From assembly GCA_018661705.1 (NCBI GenBank), contig JABJHR010000014.1:94380-158379 (forward strand): DNA of 64,000 nucleotides. Reading direction: 5' to 3'. Shown one piece after another: positions 45,598-54,102 of the stretch (positions within the stretch are counted from its first letter, which is position 1; each line of letters opens with the position of its first letter). Under the pieces are notes generated by a model. That model saw nothing but the letters and a program-made list of their open reading frames with translations. It was not told where the DNA came from and did no database searches. Origin of the DNA: Candidatus Woesearchaeota archaeon (GTDB lineage: Archaea; Nanobdellota; Nanobdellia; Woesearchaeales; DSVV01). The position numbers were made by a program, and so were the translations under genes.

Positions 45598-46051
45598 TAT
45601 GTTGCGGCCTTTTTGTTATTGCAATATCAGATAGGTCATTAATAATATGTTTATCTTGAGAAACCAATATTGCATTATGATCTCTTGCATGTACAGCATT
45701 AAGACAATCCACAAAAGGTAAATTTCTTTTTTCTGATAAGCTCTCTGCTTCATAAACTTCATGTTCTTTTATTTCAATTTTAATAAGAGTTTTAGTAATA
45801 AAAAATATATTAAGCATATTTAAAATTTCATTCTCATCAAACCCTGCTTTAAGTTCTTTAATTAAAAATTCAGAAAAGATAATAATTTCTTTACTAGAAA
45901 CAATTTTTGCAATTAGTTTTGCAGCATATTTACCAAGAGGATTACCAGATTTGCTATAACGAGCCTGATAAAAATCTCTCCAGATACACGTATCTAATAA
46001 ATATCTTTTTTCCGAAGAATCTCCGAGAGTCTTATTTGGGGTTTTATACAT
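45590..46051 (-). CDS. PIN-domain ribonuclease
   Basis: A 153-residue PIN domain protein. The first acidic residue is in YLLDTCIWRDFY, and the C-terminal site is LPFVDCLNAVHARDHNAILVSQDKH, with two further Asp residues. PIN proteins cleave tRNA or rRNA and often act as toxins with an antitoxin. Here the only nearby partner (RHH) is convergent, which is atypical. The fold assignment is safe; the toxin role is a guess. Confidence 0.76.
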   Translation of the reverse strand: MYKTPNKTLGDSSEKRYLLDTCIWRDFYQARYSKSGNPLGKYAAKLIAKIVSSKEIIIFSEFLIKELKAGFDENEILNMLNIFFITKTLIKIEIKEHEVYEAESLSEKRNLPFVDCLNAVHARDHNAILVSQDKHIINDLSDIAITKRPQHIT

Positions 46052-46125
46052 AAATATTATTAGAATGTTTTCAGCTTAAAATATTTTATCCCACATATTT
46101 CGGAAGATTTCCGACGAGAAACTAA

Positions 46126-47073
46126 TTAGTCTTCATCTTTACATAGATCATAAAAGTCACATTGTCCTGAATGCCATTTGCATAATGCAGAAATCTTTTT
46201 AGGATAATCAGGTTTCTCTTTACTTACGGTGCATTCATGAATAAATGCAACTTCCAATCTTGCAAAGTCTACTAATTCTTCATCAGCATCTAAATACATA
46301 GGTGGTTCATCAAACTTTAAGAAGTCAATACCTACTTTTGCTGGCAATTCCCCATGCTTTTCTTTGTATAACATAGCATAAATCGCTAATTGTAGTTTGT
46401 ATGGGGGTGACATTTTTGCACGTTTACTTGTTTTATAATCAATAACATGAATTTCTTTTTTGAGTTCACCATTTACTTCTGTTTGATATTCATGAATCGC
46501 ATCAATAAAACCACGAACACCATGAATGTTTGATCGATATTCTTCTTCTGTTTTAGGTTTTTGGTGATTAAAGGCTTCTACTAAACTTTTTGTTTTCATA
46601 TCTTTAACAACTTCATGAATAAACCTCTTGATCCATGTTTGAACCATATACTTTGTTTCTTCGTGATAAAAGTTTAATTCTGCATGTGTTAAACCTAAAG
46701 TATTCATTTCATTGATGTTTGCATTCCAATGTTTTTTGAATATTTCCATGATAATAATCTTTAGATCAAACATGAAATTTTCCTTACTAACATTATTAAT
46801 ATCAACTAAGAAAAAATCTTCTAGAACAGAATGTGTTAATTTTCCACGAATTAGATGAATAGATGGAAAAGATGCTAATTTCTCAATATAATGATGGAAA
46901 TATTTTCTTGGACATTGTTTAAAAGTGTTAATAGAAGATGGTGATTGAACTCTTGGAAATTTAGATGTTGCAATATCTTCTGGTTTTCTATCTGCTGGAG
47001 CGATTTCTGGAACTTGATTACCACTAAGATCAACCTGCGCTTCATTATTATTGTTTGTTTGTCCTGTTTCCAT
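46126..47073 (-). CDS. PD-(D/E)XK RecB/Cas4-like nuclease, Fe-S type
   Basis: A 315-residue nuclease with a PD-(D/E)XK core: QSPSSINTFKQCPRKYF (the first Cys), IRGKLTHSVLEDFF, GFIDAIHE and VIDYKTSKRA (D..DYK). CKWHSGQCDFYDLC contributes three more Cys, giving the four-Cys iron-sulfur cluster common to Cas4 and AddB/RecB-type nucleases. A Gln/Asp-rich leader of about 35 residues precedes it. No CRISPR array or cas genes are near. Confidence 0.82.
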   Translation of the reverse strand: METGQTNNNNEAQVDLSGNQVPEIAPADRKPEDIATSKFPRVQSPSSINTFKQCPRKYFHHYIEKLASFPSIHLIRGKLTHSVLEDFFLVDINNVSKENFMFDLKIIIMEIFKKHWNANINEMNTLGLTHAELNFYHEETKYMVQTWIKRFIHEVVKDMKTKSLVEAFNHQKPKTEEEYRSNIHGVRGFIDAIHEYQTEVNGELKKEIHVIDYKTSKRAKMSPPYKLQLAIYAMLYKEKHGELPAKVGIDFLKFDEPPMYLDADEELVDFARLEVAFIHECTVSKEKPDYPKKISALCKWHSGQCDFYDLCKDED

Positions 47074-47375
47074 TTAAATGCCTCTTTTTGTGAATTACTA
47101 ATAATGATTAAATGTTTTAAGAATCATTTATTCTAAACCATATCAACTGCGTGATAATTTATAAAGATAATTGTTTTGTAGAATATGTTATATTGTGGTT
47201 ATTAATACAACTAAGTTTTATTAGTATCAATCATCAATAGGTGTATAATAAAAACAAAATGTACATAAAATAGCAAAAATTAGCTAGAAAACAGATAAAA
47301 TAGCATAAATAATAGAAAACTTTAAATACAAGGGTTACTTCCCAAAAGTAGTGAAACAGAGGGGTTTGTTATAAT

Positions 47376-48035
47376 ATGCCAAGATCAGTAAAAACAGACA
47401 CAAAAAAAGCAAAAAAATCTATAGACCTTATTGTTGATAGTGTAAATCTTCTAAAAAGAATTTATTTAAATAGAAAAAATCCAAATATACCAAGTCCAAT
47501 TAAATATCTTGCAGCAGTGAGCACATCTTTGTTTTTATGTTCGGAGATATATGAAGTATATCAAGAATATATAAAAATAAAAGATGATGTTTATAATGAT
47601 CAAACACTTAATGCTAGCGAAAAAAGAGAACATTATACGCAAACAATTAGAGAAGGAATTGACTATCTTGCAGAAAATGCAATTAATTTAAGTGGTAACG
47701 CGCCAACAGTTAATATTCCAGTACCAACACTTCAATCTACAGAAAAAGTTAAAGTCAACATAGAAGATTTGGTAAAGGATGGAGAAAAAGTTATTGATAT
47801 TTATACTAATAATGCTCCTATGTCATTCTTAAGAAAAACATGGAAAAAGATTAGATGTACTCTTTCTATTGTAAACACAGCCAGAAGAATATATGATAAA
47901 TATTTAACAATTAAAGACAAAATTGACTCTGATACTACAATTGCACCTGCAGATAAAAAACATTATTTTAAACAAACAGCCAGAATAGGTGTAAATCATT
48001 TTGCTGAAACAATCATTAAAAAATATGTTAAATAA
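47376..48035 (+). CDS. Internally duplicated helical protein
   Basis: A 219-residue protein built from two copies of a module: residues 57-103 (SEIYEVYQEYIKIKDD...EHYTQTIREG) and 169-215 (ARRIYDKYLTIKDKI...KHYFKQTARIG) share spacing of Tyr, Lys and Asp. A possible hydrophobic stretch (PIKYLAAVSTSLFLC) lies between. SD GAGGGG precedes the ATG. Function unknown. The 300-base gap upstream has only AT-rich sequence. Confidence 0.62.
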   Translation: MPRSVKTDTKKAKKSIDLIVDSVNLLKRIYLNRKNPNIPSPIKYLAAVSTSLFLCSEIYEVYQEYIKIKDDVYNDQTLNASEKREHYTQTIREGIDYLAENAINLSGNAPTVNIPVPTLQSTEKVKVNIEDLVKDGEKVIDIYTNNAPMSFLRKTWKKIRCTLSIVNTARRIYDKYLTIKDKIDSDTTIAPADKKHYFKQTARIGVNHFAETIIKKYVK

Positions 48036-48120
48036 ATCATCAGATTAGATTATTCATTCTTTTTAATAGAATTTTCGCAAATTATTTAAACCCGTAATAG
48101 TATGGGAATCTAAGAGTTAA

Positions 48121-48201
48121 GAGGGTTAGAAGGGTATGGAATGTTTGGAGGGTAAAAAACCTTCCAGACCTTCCAAACTCCTAACCTTCAAAACCTTCAA
48201 A
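48121..48201. repeat. 9-base-word inverted array 4
   Basis: Left arm words GGGTTAGAA, GGGTATGGA, ATGTTTGGA; then AAAAAA; right arm words CCTTCCAGA, CCTTCCAAA and two CCTTCAAAA. The right arm ends two bases before the ATG of the next gene, so it lies in its leader. Confidence 0.7.
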
Positions 48202-48203
48202 AA

Positions 48204-48890
48204 ATGTGGATATGTAAATTAAAATGGAAGCATGATTGCATCATAGGAAAAAGATGCGAAAAGTATAAAGTTAAAGTAATAGGTTACCCCATTGACTTCT
48301 ATGAAGAAGATGTAAAAGTTAAAGGTAAGAATGTAAAAAAGTATTATTATTTACATTTTGAAAAAATTCATGGGAAAGATGAAAACATTAAAAAATTCTT
48401 TATTGATTTTAAGAAAGATAAAAAGCTAAAACATCTTGAAATAGAAGGCAACATGTTCTTTTTTGCATATGAAGTTAATTTATATGATATTCCTACTTCA
48501 CATTATTCTAAAAAAACATTTTTTCTAAAACCAATCATAGTAGATGAGCAAGGTTATGAATATTGGGAGATTGCATCATGGAATCGACAAAATTTAATGG
48601 ACTTTATCAAAGAAACAAAAGCAAAAATAAAAGACATGATTGACTTTCAAATTATGAAGATTGAGAAAACAAAATTAAGTGAAATCTATTTCCCACAAAT
48701 ACTTCCTAGTCTTTCTCCTGGACAGAAAAAAGCATTAGAATTAGCAAGCGATGAAGGTTATTTCAATTATCCAAGGAAAATAGAACTTAGAGATCTTGCT
48801 AAAATAATGGGCGTTAGTCTTTCTACATATAGAGAACATTTGAGAAGAGCAGAAGGTAAGTTGATCCCTGGCGTTAAAGAGAATATTTGA
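48204..48890 (+). CDS. Bat-type HTH transcriptional regulator
   Basis: A 228-residue archaeal regulator. The last 65 residues carry the Bat/HTH_10 domain (LSPGQKKALELASDEGYFNYPRKIELRDLAKIMGVSLSTYREHLRRAEGK). The rest is a mixed N-terminal sensor without a named fold, rich in Lys/Tyr. The ATG is abutted by word array 4, whose position suggests a role in its own expression. The trigger is unknown. Confidence 0.78.
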   Translation: MWICKLKWKHDCIIGKRCEKYKVKVIGYPIDFYEEDVKVKGKNVKKYYYLHFEKIHGKDENIKKFFIDFKKDKKLKHLEIEGNMFFFAYEVNLYDIPTSHYSKKTFFLKPIIVDEQGYEYWEIASWNRQNLMDFIKETKAKIKDMIDFQIMKIEKTKLSEIYFPQILPSLSPGQKKALELASDEGYFNYPRKIELRDLAKIMGVSLSTYREHLRRAEGKLIPGVKENI

Positions 48891-48900
48891 TGATTAAATG

Positions 48901-48980
48901 AAAAAACAACATGGCCAGGCGAGGCGACGCCGAGTAAGACTTTCGAAGAAAGTCTGTCTGTGCCTATGTTGTTGTTTTTT
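48901..48980 (-). repeat. Structured intergenic repeat, copy C
   Basis: Read on the minus strand: AAAAAACAACAACATAGGCACAGACAGACTTTC ending in ...GGCCATGTTGTTTTTT. It shows the same plan as copy D, with hairpin AGACTTTC/GAAAGTCT and a GGC-GTC-GCC arm where D has GGT-TTC-ACC, so the third arm is kept by compensating change. Confidence 0.8.
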
Positions 48981-49076
48981 CTAAGACTATAATTTAAACA
49001 TAACCGTACTATAGCGGGTAAAGTATATTATACTTCTTATGGATTATAGGTTTTATGAGTTTGAAAGGTGTATGAA

Positions 49077-49166
49077 ATGAAAACAAACAAAAATATGAAA
49101 TTGAAAGCAACTGAGGAGAAATGTCCAGTAAGGACTGGTTGTATTCATCAACGATGTTCTATTTAG
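49077..49166 (+). CDS. Tiny Cys-rich peptide (29 residues), doubtful
   Basis: Frame MKTNKNMKLK followed by ATEEKCPVRTGCIHQRCSI and a TAG stop. A GGTG element 9 bases upstream might bind the ribosome, and four Cys-like positions (three Cys) are evenly spaced. It is too short to prove and could be noncoding. It precedes word array 5 and tRNA-His. Confidence 0.25.
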   Translation: MKTNKNMKLKATEEKCPVRTGCIHQRCSI

Positions 49167-49185
49167 TTTTAATTATGCTAATTTA

Positions 49186-49267
49186 TTTGTAAGAGAAATA
49201 ATTTGTAAGGTTTGTAGGCTTCAACTTACCCTAATTACAAATCTTGCTAACCTTACAAATTCTTATT
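49186..49267. repeat. 9-base-word inverted array 5
   Basis: TTTGTAAGA, TTTGTAAGG and TTTGTAGGC on the left, CTAACCTTA and CAAATTCTT on the right, with a period close to nine. It lies just before tRNA-His. Confidence 0.6.
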
Positions 49268-49305
49268 ATGCCACAAATAGTATTAGTTTTATAAGTTTTC
49301 TAAAT

Positions 49306-49413
49306 GGCGACGTTGGTGTATTGGTAGCATACAAGGTTGTGGATTCTATAGATAATAATTGTAGCTATAGATGCAAATACCTTGGGGATCGGGTTCAACT
49401 CCCGGATGTCGCC
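49306..49413 (+). tRNA. tRNA-His(GUG) with a 36-base intron
   Basis: G-1 is encoded and pairs with discriminator C73, the His identity pair. Acceptor GCGACGT pairs with ATGTCGC. The anticodon stem CAAGG/CCTTG closes loop TTGTGGA, anticodon GTG, interrupted after position 37 by 36 bases (about 49343-49378). The T-arm is TCGGG/CCCGG with a four-base variable loop. CCA is not encoded. Confidence 0.9.
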
Positions 49414-49465
49414 CTTTGTAATTCTAAGAAAGAAAATAAAATGTTAAGAGATGGAGATGAATAAA

Positions 49466-50476
49466 ATGAGTCAAGATATAGCTAATTTAATTGATAAAGA
49501 AGGAAAACAAGAAATAATTGATCAAGAAAGTGTTGTTAACCAAGATTTTGGTAAGTTAGGAACACTAACATTAGATACAACAATAAAAGAAGTTAGTATT
49601 CCTGCAAACTTTATGATGGGTTTTGGTTATAACCCAAGATTAAGCGAAGCAGGAGAAAGATTAGACATATTACAATACTTTTCCTGGATGAAAGTTTTAC
49701 AAGAAAAAGGTATTGCAAACAAATGGTTTATTTGGGATGCTAGTTGTTATGCAATTGTTAATAGTGCAAGAGGAAAGAATTTCAAAAAACTTGGAGATAA
49801 CCCAGAAGCAGAAAGCATACTTGAATTCTTAATGAATGAATTAGCAAGGCCAAAGAAACAACAAATAAGAGATAATTGTGAATTAAGAGGAGCCTACTTA
49901 AGAAAAGCAATGGAAATCGTTGGTATGAAAACTGGATTTAATGCAAAATACATTGATGCAAAAAAAGTTATTGAACAAGACCCAGGATATGCCATTGCAT
50001 TAGAGTTTGCACTAGAATATGTTCAAGATCTTGAAAAAACAACACCAGATCTAATTGCAAGAATCAATCCAAAAAATCCAAATCCTGTAAGTAAACTTTA
50101 CTTGCCATTAGAAATTGCTGAAACAATTTATCTAAGAGAAACATATGACGCATTAGTTAAGTTTGGACCTGACAAAGAAGAAGATTTTGATAAATGCATA
50201 ATTGGGTTTAATGAAGACAATAATACAAGTTACGCAACCATTAGATGCAATCCAGGTCCTAGAAAATCTGGTTATCTAGATGATGAATTATCAGTAAGAA
50301 CAAGTAGTCCAGATAAATATGTTAAAGAATTGCTTGATAGAGATAAACCATACAGAGATTTTGTTAGATCTTTTCTAGCTTCAGTTGAAACTGAAAAAAG
50401 AGATTTGTTATCTTCTACACTATTTTTTAGAGATCAATTAAAGCAAGGCAGATTAGAAATGGAAGTGATAAGATGA
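49466..50476 (+). CDS. Unknown protein heading the racemase/dipeptidase operon
   Basis: A 336-residue soluble protein, no signal peptide. It has an alpha/beta feel, with GFGYNPRLSEAGERLDIL near residue 45 and LYLPLEIAETIYLRETYDALVKFGPDK near residue 205, and a short conserved-looking ATIRCNPGPR. This distantly recalls class I aminoacyl-tRNA synthetase-like (HUP) or cyclodipeptide-synthase folds, but I cannot see a signature, so it is only a lead. ATG 49466 was chosen because GGAGATGA lies five bases upstream. The gene overlaps the racemase start by four bases, so they are co-translated. Confidence 0.65.
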   Translation: MSQDIANLIDKEGKQEIIDQESVVNQDFGKLGTLTLDTTIKEVSIPANFMMGFGYNPRLSEAGERLDILQYFSWMKVLQEKGIANKWFIWDASCYAIVNSARGKNFKKLGDNPEAESILEFLMNELARPKKQQIRDNCELRGAYLRKAMEIVGMKTGFNAKYIDAKKVIEQDPGYAIALEFALEYVQDLEKTTPDLIARINPKNPNPVSKLYLPLEIAETIYLRETYDALVKFGPDKEEDFDKCIIGFNEDNNTSYATIRCNPGPRKSGYLDDELSVRTSSPDKYVKELLDRDKPYRDFVRSFLASVETEKRDLLSSTLFFRDQLKQGRLEMEVIR

Positions 50477-51216
50477 ATTCAGAAATTAGAAATCAAAAAT
50501 TCAAGAAGATTGGAATCATAGGAGGGATGGGACCAGAAGCAACTGCTGATCTTTATCTAAAGATAATCAAACTCTTCCAGGAAAAGTTTAATGCCAAGTA
50601 TGATACAGATTTTCCAGAGATGTATATTATTAATTTGCCATTACCAGATGTTGTTGAAGGACAAGATGAAAAAAGTGAAGTAAAGGAAGCAATGTTAATT
50701 GAAGCTGCAAAAAAACTAAAATTAATGGGTGCTGAAATAATCACAATACAATGTAACACAGCTTCATATTACCAAGGCAAAATCAAAAAAGAGATAGATG
50801 TAGATGTAATTAACATCGTAGAAGAAACCTCCAATCAAGTTAAAAATCTGAACCTAAACAAAGTTGGATTAATTGCAACAGAAATGACAATTAAAACAAA
50901 GATCTATGACAAATTTCTGCAGGGAAAAGAAATCAGAATTCCTGAGAAAGAACAACAACAAGAAATAACTAGAATAATCATGAGAATTCTCTCTGGAGAA
51001 AAGAATGAAAATGATAAAGAGTTCCTTTACAAGTTAATTGAAGATCTCCAAAGCAAAGGTGCTGAAAGAGTTATTCTTGGTTGTACTGATCTACCATTGT
51101 TAATTACAGATGATGAAAAAACAAATGATAAAGAAAAAAAGAACAAAATAAATAACAAAAAAACAATTGACTCAACTATGGAATTAGCAAAAGCAATTGT
51201 AAATGAGTCAAGATAG
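50473..51216 (+). CDS. Aspartate/glutamate racemase family protein
   Basis: A 247-residue cofactor-independent racemase. IGIIGGMGPEATADLY at the N-terminus and the two catalytic Cys motifs QCNTASY and LGCTDLP are intact. It makes D-Asp or D-Glu from the L form. A GTGATA ribosome site overlaps the preceding gene's stop (ATGA). It sits beside a VanX-like D-Ala-D-Ala dipeptidase gene, a combination that hints at D-amino-acid peptide turnover or synthesis. Confidence 0.9.
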   Translation: MNSEIRNQKFKKIGIIGGMGPEATADLYLKIIKLFQEKFNAKYDTDFPEMYIINLPLPDVVEGQDEKSEVKEAMLIEAAKKLKLMGAEIITIQCNTASYYQGKIKKEIDVDVINIVEETSNQVKNLNLNKVGLIATEMTIKTKIYDKFLQGKEIRIPEKEQQQEITRIIMRILSGEKNENDKEFLYKLIEDLQSKGAERVILGCTDLPLLITDDEKTNDKEKKNKINNKKTIDSTMELAKAIVNESR

Positions 51217-51222
51217 AATAAA

Positions 51223-51936
51223 ATGACAGAAAACATTCAGATAGCATTAACAAGAAAAGAAGAAGACATAGTAGGAGAGAAATCATTAGATGAAATAACA
51301 ATCAAAGAATGTAATGAACCTCTTGTAAAGATTATTGATTATGTCCCTTCTGCAATAATACGCATGAGAAAAGAAAGAAAAAGATTTCCAGAAGAAACAT
51401 TATATGCAAGAAAAACTGTTGCTGAACAATTAGCAAAAATTGCAGAGGATGTTTTTCCTTTAAAATTAGTAATTTATGATGCATTTAGACCAATTGAGAT
51501 ACAAGAAGAATGGTACAACAAAACCTATAAAAGAATTAAAGAAAAAAATCAATCTTGGACAGCAGAAGAATTAAGAGCAGAAACATTTAAATTTATTTTC
51601 CCCCCTTCATGGGATTTACAAACACCACCAGCACACTCAACAGGAGGTGCAATTGATTTAAACTTAGCAAATGAAAATGGCATTGAATTTGAGATGGGAA
51701 GCGCTTATGGTAATTTTGATTCACCATATATTTGTACAAATGCAAAGGGCATAGCAAAAAAACAAAAAGAAAACAGAATATTATTAGTAACCACAATGTG
51801 CAAACAAGATTTTGTTAATTATCCTGGCGAATGGTGGCACTTTTCTGTGGGAGATAGAGAATGGATTGTTTATTCAGGGTTAAAAGACCAATCAGCAAGA
51901 TATGGAAGAGCAAATGACCCTTGTAAAGGCAAATAA
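51223..51936 (+). CDS. VanX/DdpX-like D-alanyl-D-alanine dipeptidase
   Basis: A 237-residue zinc peptidase of family M15D. The zinc motif HSTGGAIDLNL (HxxGxAxD) and EWWHF (ExxH) are intact; VIYDAFRPIEIQ is the family's YDGYRP block. Such enzymes cut D-Ala-D-Ala dipeptides. Archaea lack peptidoglycan, so this is an unexpected activity. No signal peptide, so it acts in the cytoplasm. Seven bases separate it from the racemase. Confidence 0.9.
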   Translation: MTENIQIALTRKEEDIVGEKSLDEITIKECNEPLVKIIDYVPSAIIRMRKERKRFPEETLYARKTVAEQLAKIAEDVFPLKLVIYDAFRPIEIQEEWYNKTYKRIKEKNQSWTAEELRAETFKFIFPPSWDLQTPPAHSTGGAIDLNLANENGIEFEMGSAYGNFDSPYICTNAKGIAKKQKENRILLVTTMCKQDFVNYPGEWWHFSVGDREWIVYSGLKDQSARYGRANDPCKGK

Positions 51937-52051
51937 GAAGGTTTTGTTCAACAACATTTAAAAATCTAGCCATATTACTCCTATATATCTACTATCTTGA
52001 TTATATATTGTAAAATAATAGAAATAAATAGTAGAGGCAGGGGAAATTAAA

Positions 52052-54100
52052 ATGTATCAACCATGGGAAGTAGATTCTGTAGAAAGAGAACAAAACAAAT
52101 AATTAGATCTTAAAATACTTACAAATCTTAGACAAAGTTTAGTTACAAATGGTTTAGAAGAAGACCAAGTTAAAATTTACGTTGGAAATTATATTCAACC
52201 TGATTTTGAACAAGATACTTTAGACCTAGAAGGAATTTCTAATAATGGTTTTATATTTTCAGAAGAAGAAGCTGAAAAAGCAAGTGTATTAATTAGATCT
52301 ATTGGCTCATCAGGAAGAGATACTTATTTGCCAGAAAAAGCAGATGTTGATATTAATATTCAAATACAAGATGAAAATATTGCAGATTTTAAACATTTTA
52401 TTGCAAGAGCATTAAGTATTGATGTTCCTGCAACTGATCAAGTTGGAAGAAGGGGAACTGATTTTGATCCTGAACCAAGATTAACTTATTCATTCAGAAA
52501 TGGAAGAAGGGTTGATTTAAGTTTAAGAGTAGCAGATGATAAAGGTTCTTTAGAGCATGTAATTTCAGCTGTTAATTGGACAGAAGAACAAAGATTAGAG
52601 ATGAGAAAAGCAAAACATTTCTTTGGAACAACGGGCGCATACCACAGATCCAACCATGGAATTAATGGCATTTCTGTTGAAAGATTAGTTTTAATGTATG
52701 GTAGTCTTGAAAATATTTGTGGTGAAGTTGTGAATGTTGGTTTAGTAGATGAGAAGAAAACAAGAGGATTAAAACCAAATAGAAAAGACGTTACTCCTCT
52801 AAAAGATGCTGATTTTGAAATTAATTTCCCAAATGATGATGGAAAAGGAATATTTAATTGGTGGGTTGGTCAAAATCCCAAAATGTGGGAAAGAATTGTT
52901 TTAGGTGCAAAAAGTTTTCTGGACTCTGGAATAATAAAAAGAGACTGGTATGATTTTGAAGATTTTAAACAAGAATATTCTGAAAATGGTTGGCATGTTT
53001 TTGAAGTTAACACAAGACTAGAAGGTGTTGATAATATCGAAAGAACAATATTTGAAAAAGCAAATAAATATTTTAATGAATATGTAGATAGAGTATCTGA
53101 TTTTGATGTAATAACATGCAAGGATAAAGCATGGATTGCAATGAAACCTTACCAACAAAAAACAGACCAAAGCCCAGAACAATTAGTTGAAGAAAATATA
53201 AAATTATTTAGAAATTATTTAGACCATGAACTAAACGAGTTCATGCCTTATGTTGATGAGGAGAGTTTTATTATTAAACCAAGAAAACAATTAATTGTAC
53301 ACGGCCATAAAGCTAAATTAGGACCAAAATATGTTGTAATGGTATCTAATGACAGATATTTTGATATTGCTCAAAAAGTATTTGAAGAAAACCCAGAATA
53401 TAATGGAAAATTAGTAAAAGCAATTACCAGAAGAGTTGAACGTTTCAGTGCAAATGATATTGAATTTGATATTCTTGATTGTGGTGGTGGTTCCATTGCA
53501 AAAGATTGGGTTGATAGATGCATTGGATTTGGTGCAAAGTATTTTATTAATGTAGGGATGGTTGGTTCTCTTGTTCCATATATGGATATTGGTGACATTG
53601 TAATTTCTGGAGAAATTGCAAGAATTGATAAAGATAGCAAAGACATGGGAACAGAATCTGCTTCATTACACTATGCACCATTAAATGTAAAACCAAGTTC
53701 TAGTCCAATACTTATTGATACATTAATTGATGCATGTGATGTTAATGAGTTAAATTGGCAGATAACAAAAATGGCAACTGTCACATCTATATACAGCGAA
53801 TCAAGAAGTTTAATTAGACGTTTAAGAATGGATGGACATGCAACTACAGTAGATGCAGAAACTAGCCATATTGCAACAACAGTTGGTTTTAGATCACAAG
53901 GTTATTCTCCAGACCATCCTGATAGACTTCATTTTGGTGGAATTTATTTTGTTTCTGACAGATTTACTGCAATTGATCATAAAGATATGAGAGGAGATTC
54001 AGAATTAAGAAGAACAAGATCTCAACAAGTAATGAAAGCAGCAATTGATACAATTAAAATGATTGAAGAAAGATATGAACAAAGAAGAGCCTTACTTTAA
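52052..54100 (+). CDS. CCA-enzyme-like nucleotidyltransferase fused to nucleoside phosphorylase; in-frame TAA
   Basis: The first 300 residues follow the archaeal CCA-adding enzyme order: SIGSSGRDTYLPEKADVDINI (GS...D.D catalytic Asp pair), then a helical and tail domain with RLEMRKAKHFFGTTGAY and ERLVLMYGSLENI. The last 270 residues are a nucleoside-phosphorylase (PNP_UDP) domain (FINVGMVGSLVPYMDIGD, VDAETSHIATTVGF). Reading upstream in the same frame reaches ATG 52052 with a strong GAGG site, but a TAA at 52100-52102 interrupts after 16 codons; no good start lies between it and the catalytic motif. This is a mutation, readthrough or sequencing error. I know no fusion of these two folds. Confidence 0.65.
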
Positions 54101-54102
54101 AA

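Noticed and set aside
46126..47073. Cas4 of a CRISPR system
   Set aside because: No array or other cas genes nearby; the RecB-like Fe-S nuclease assignment is safer.
52100..52102. Recoded stop (pyrrolysine or selenocysteine)
   Set aside because: The codon is TAA, which neither system uses, and other genes end at TAA normally.
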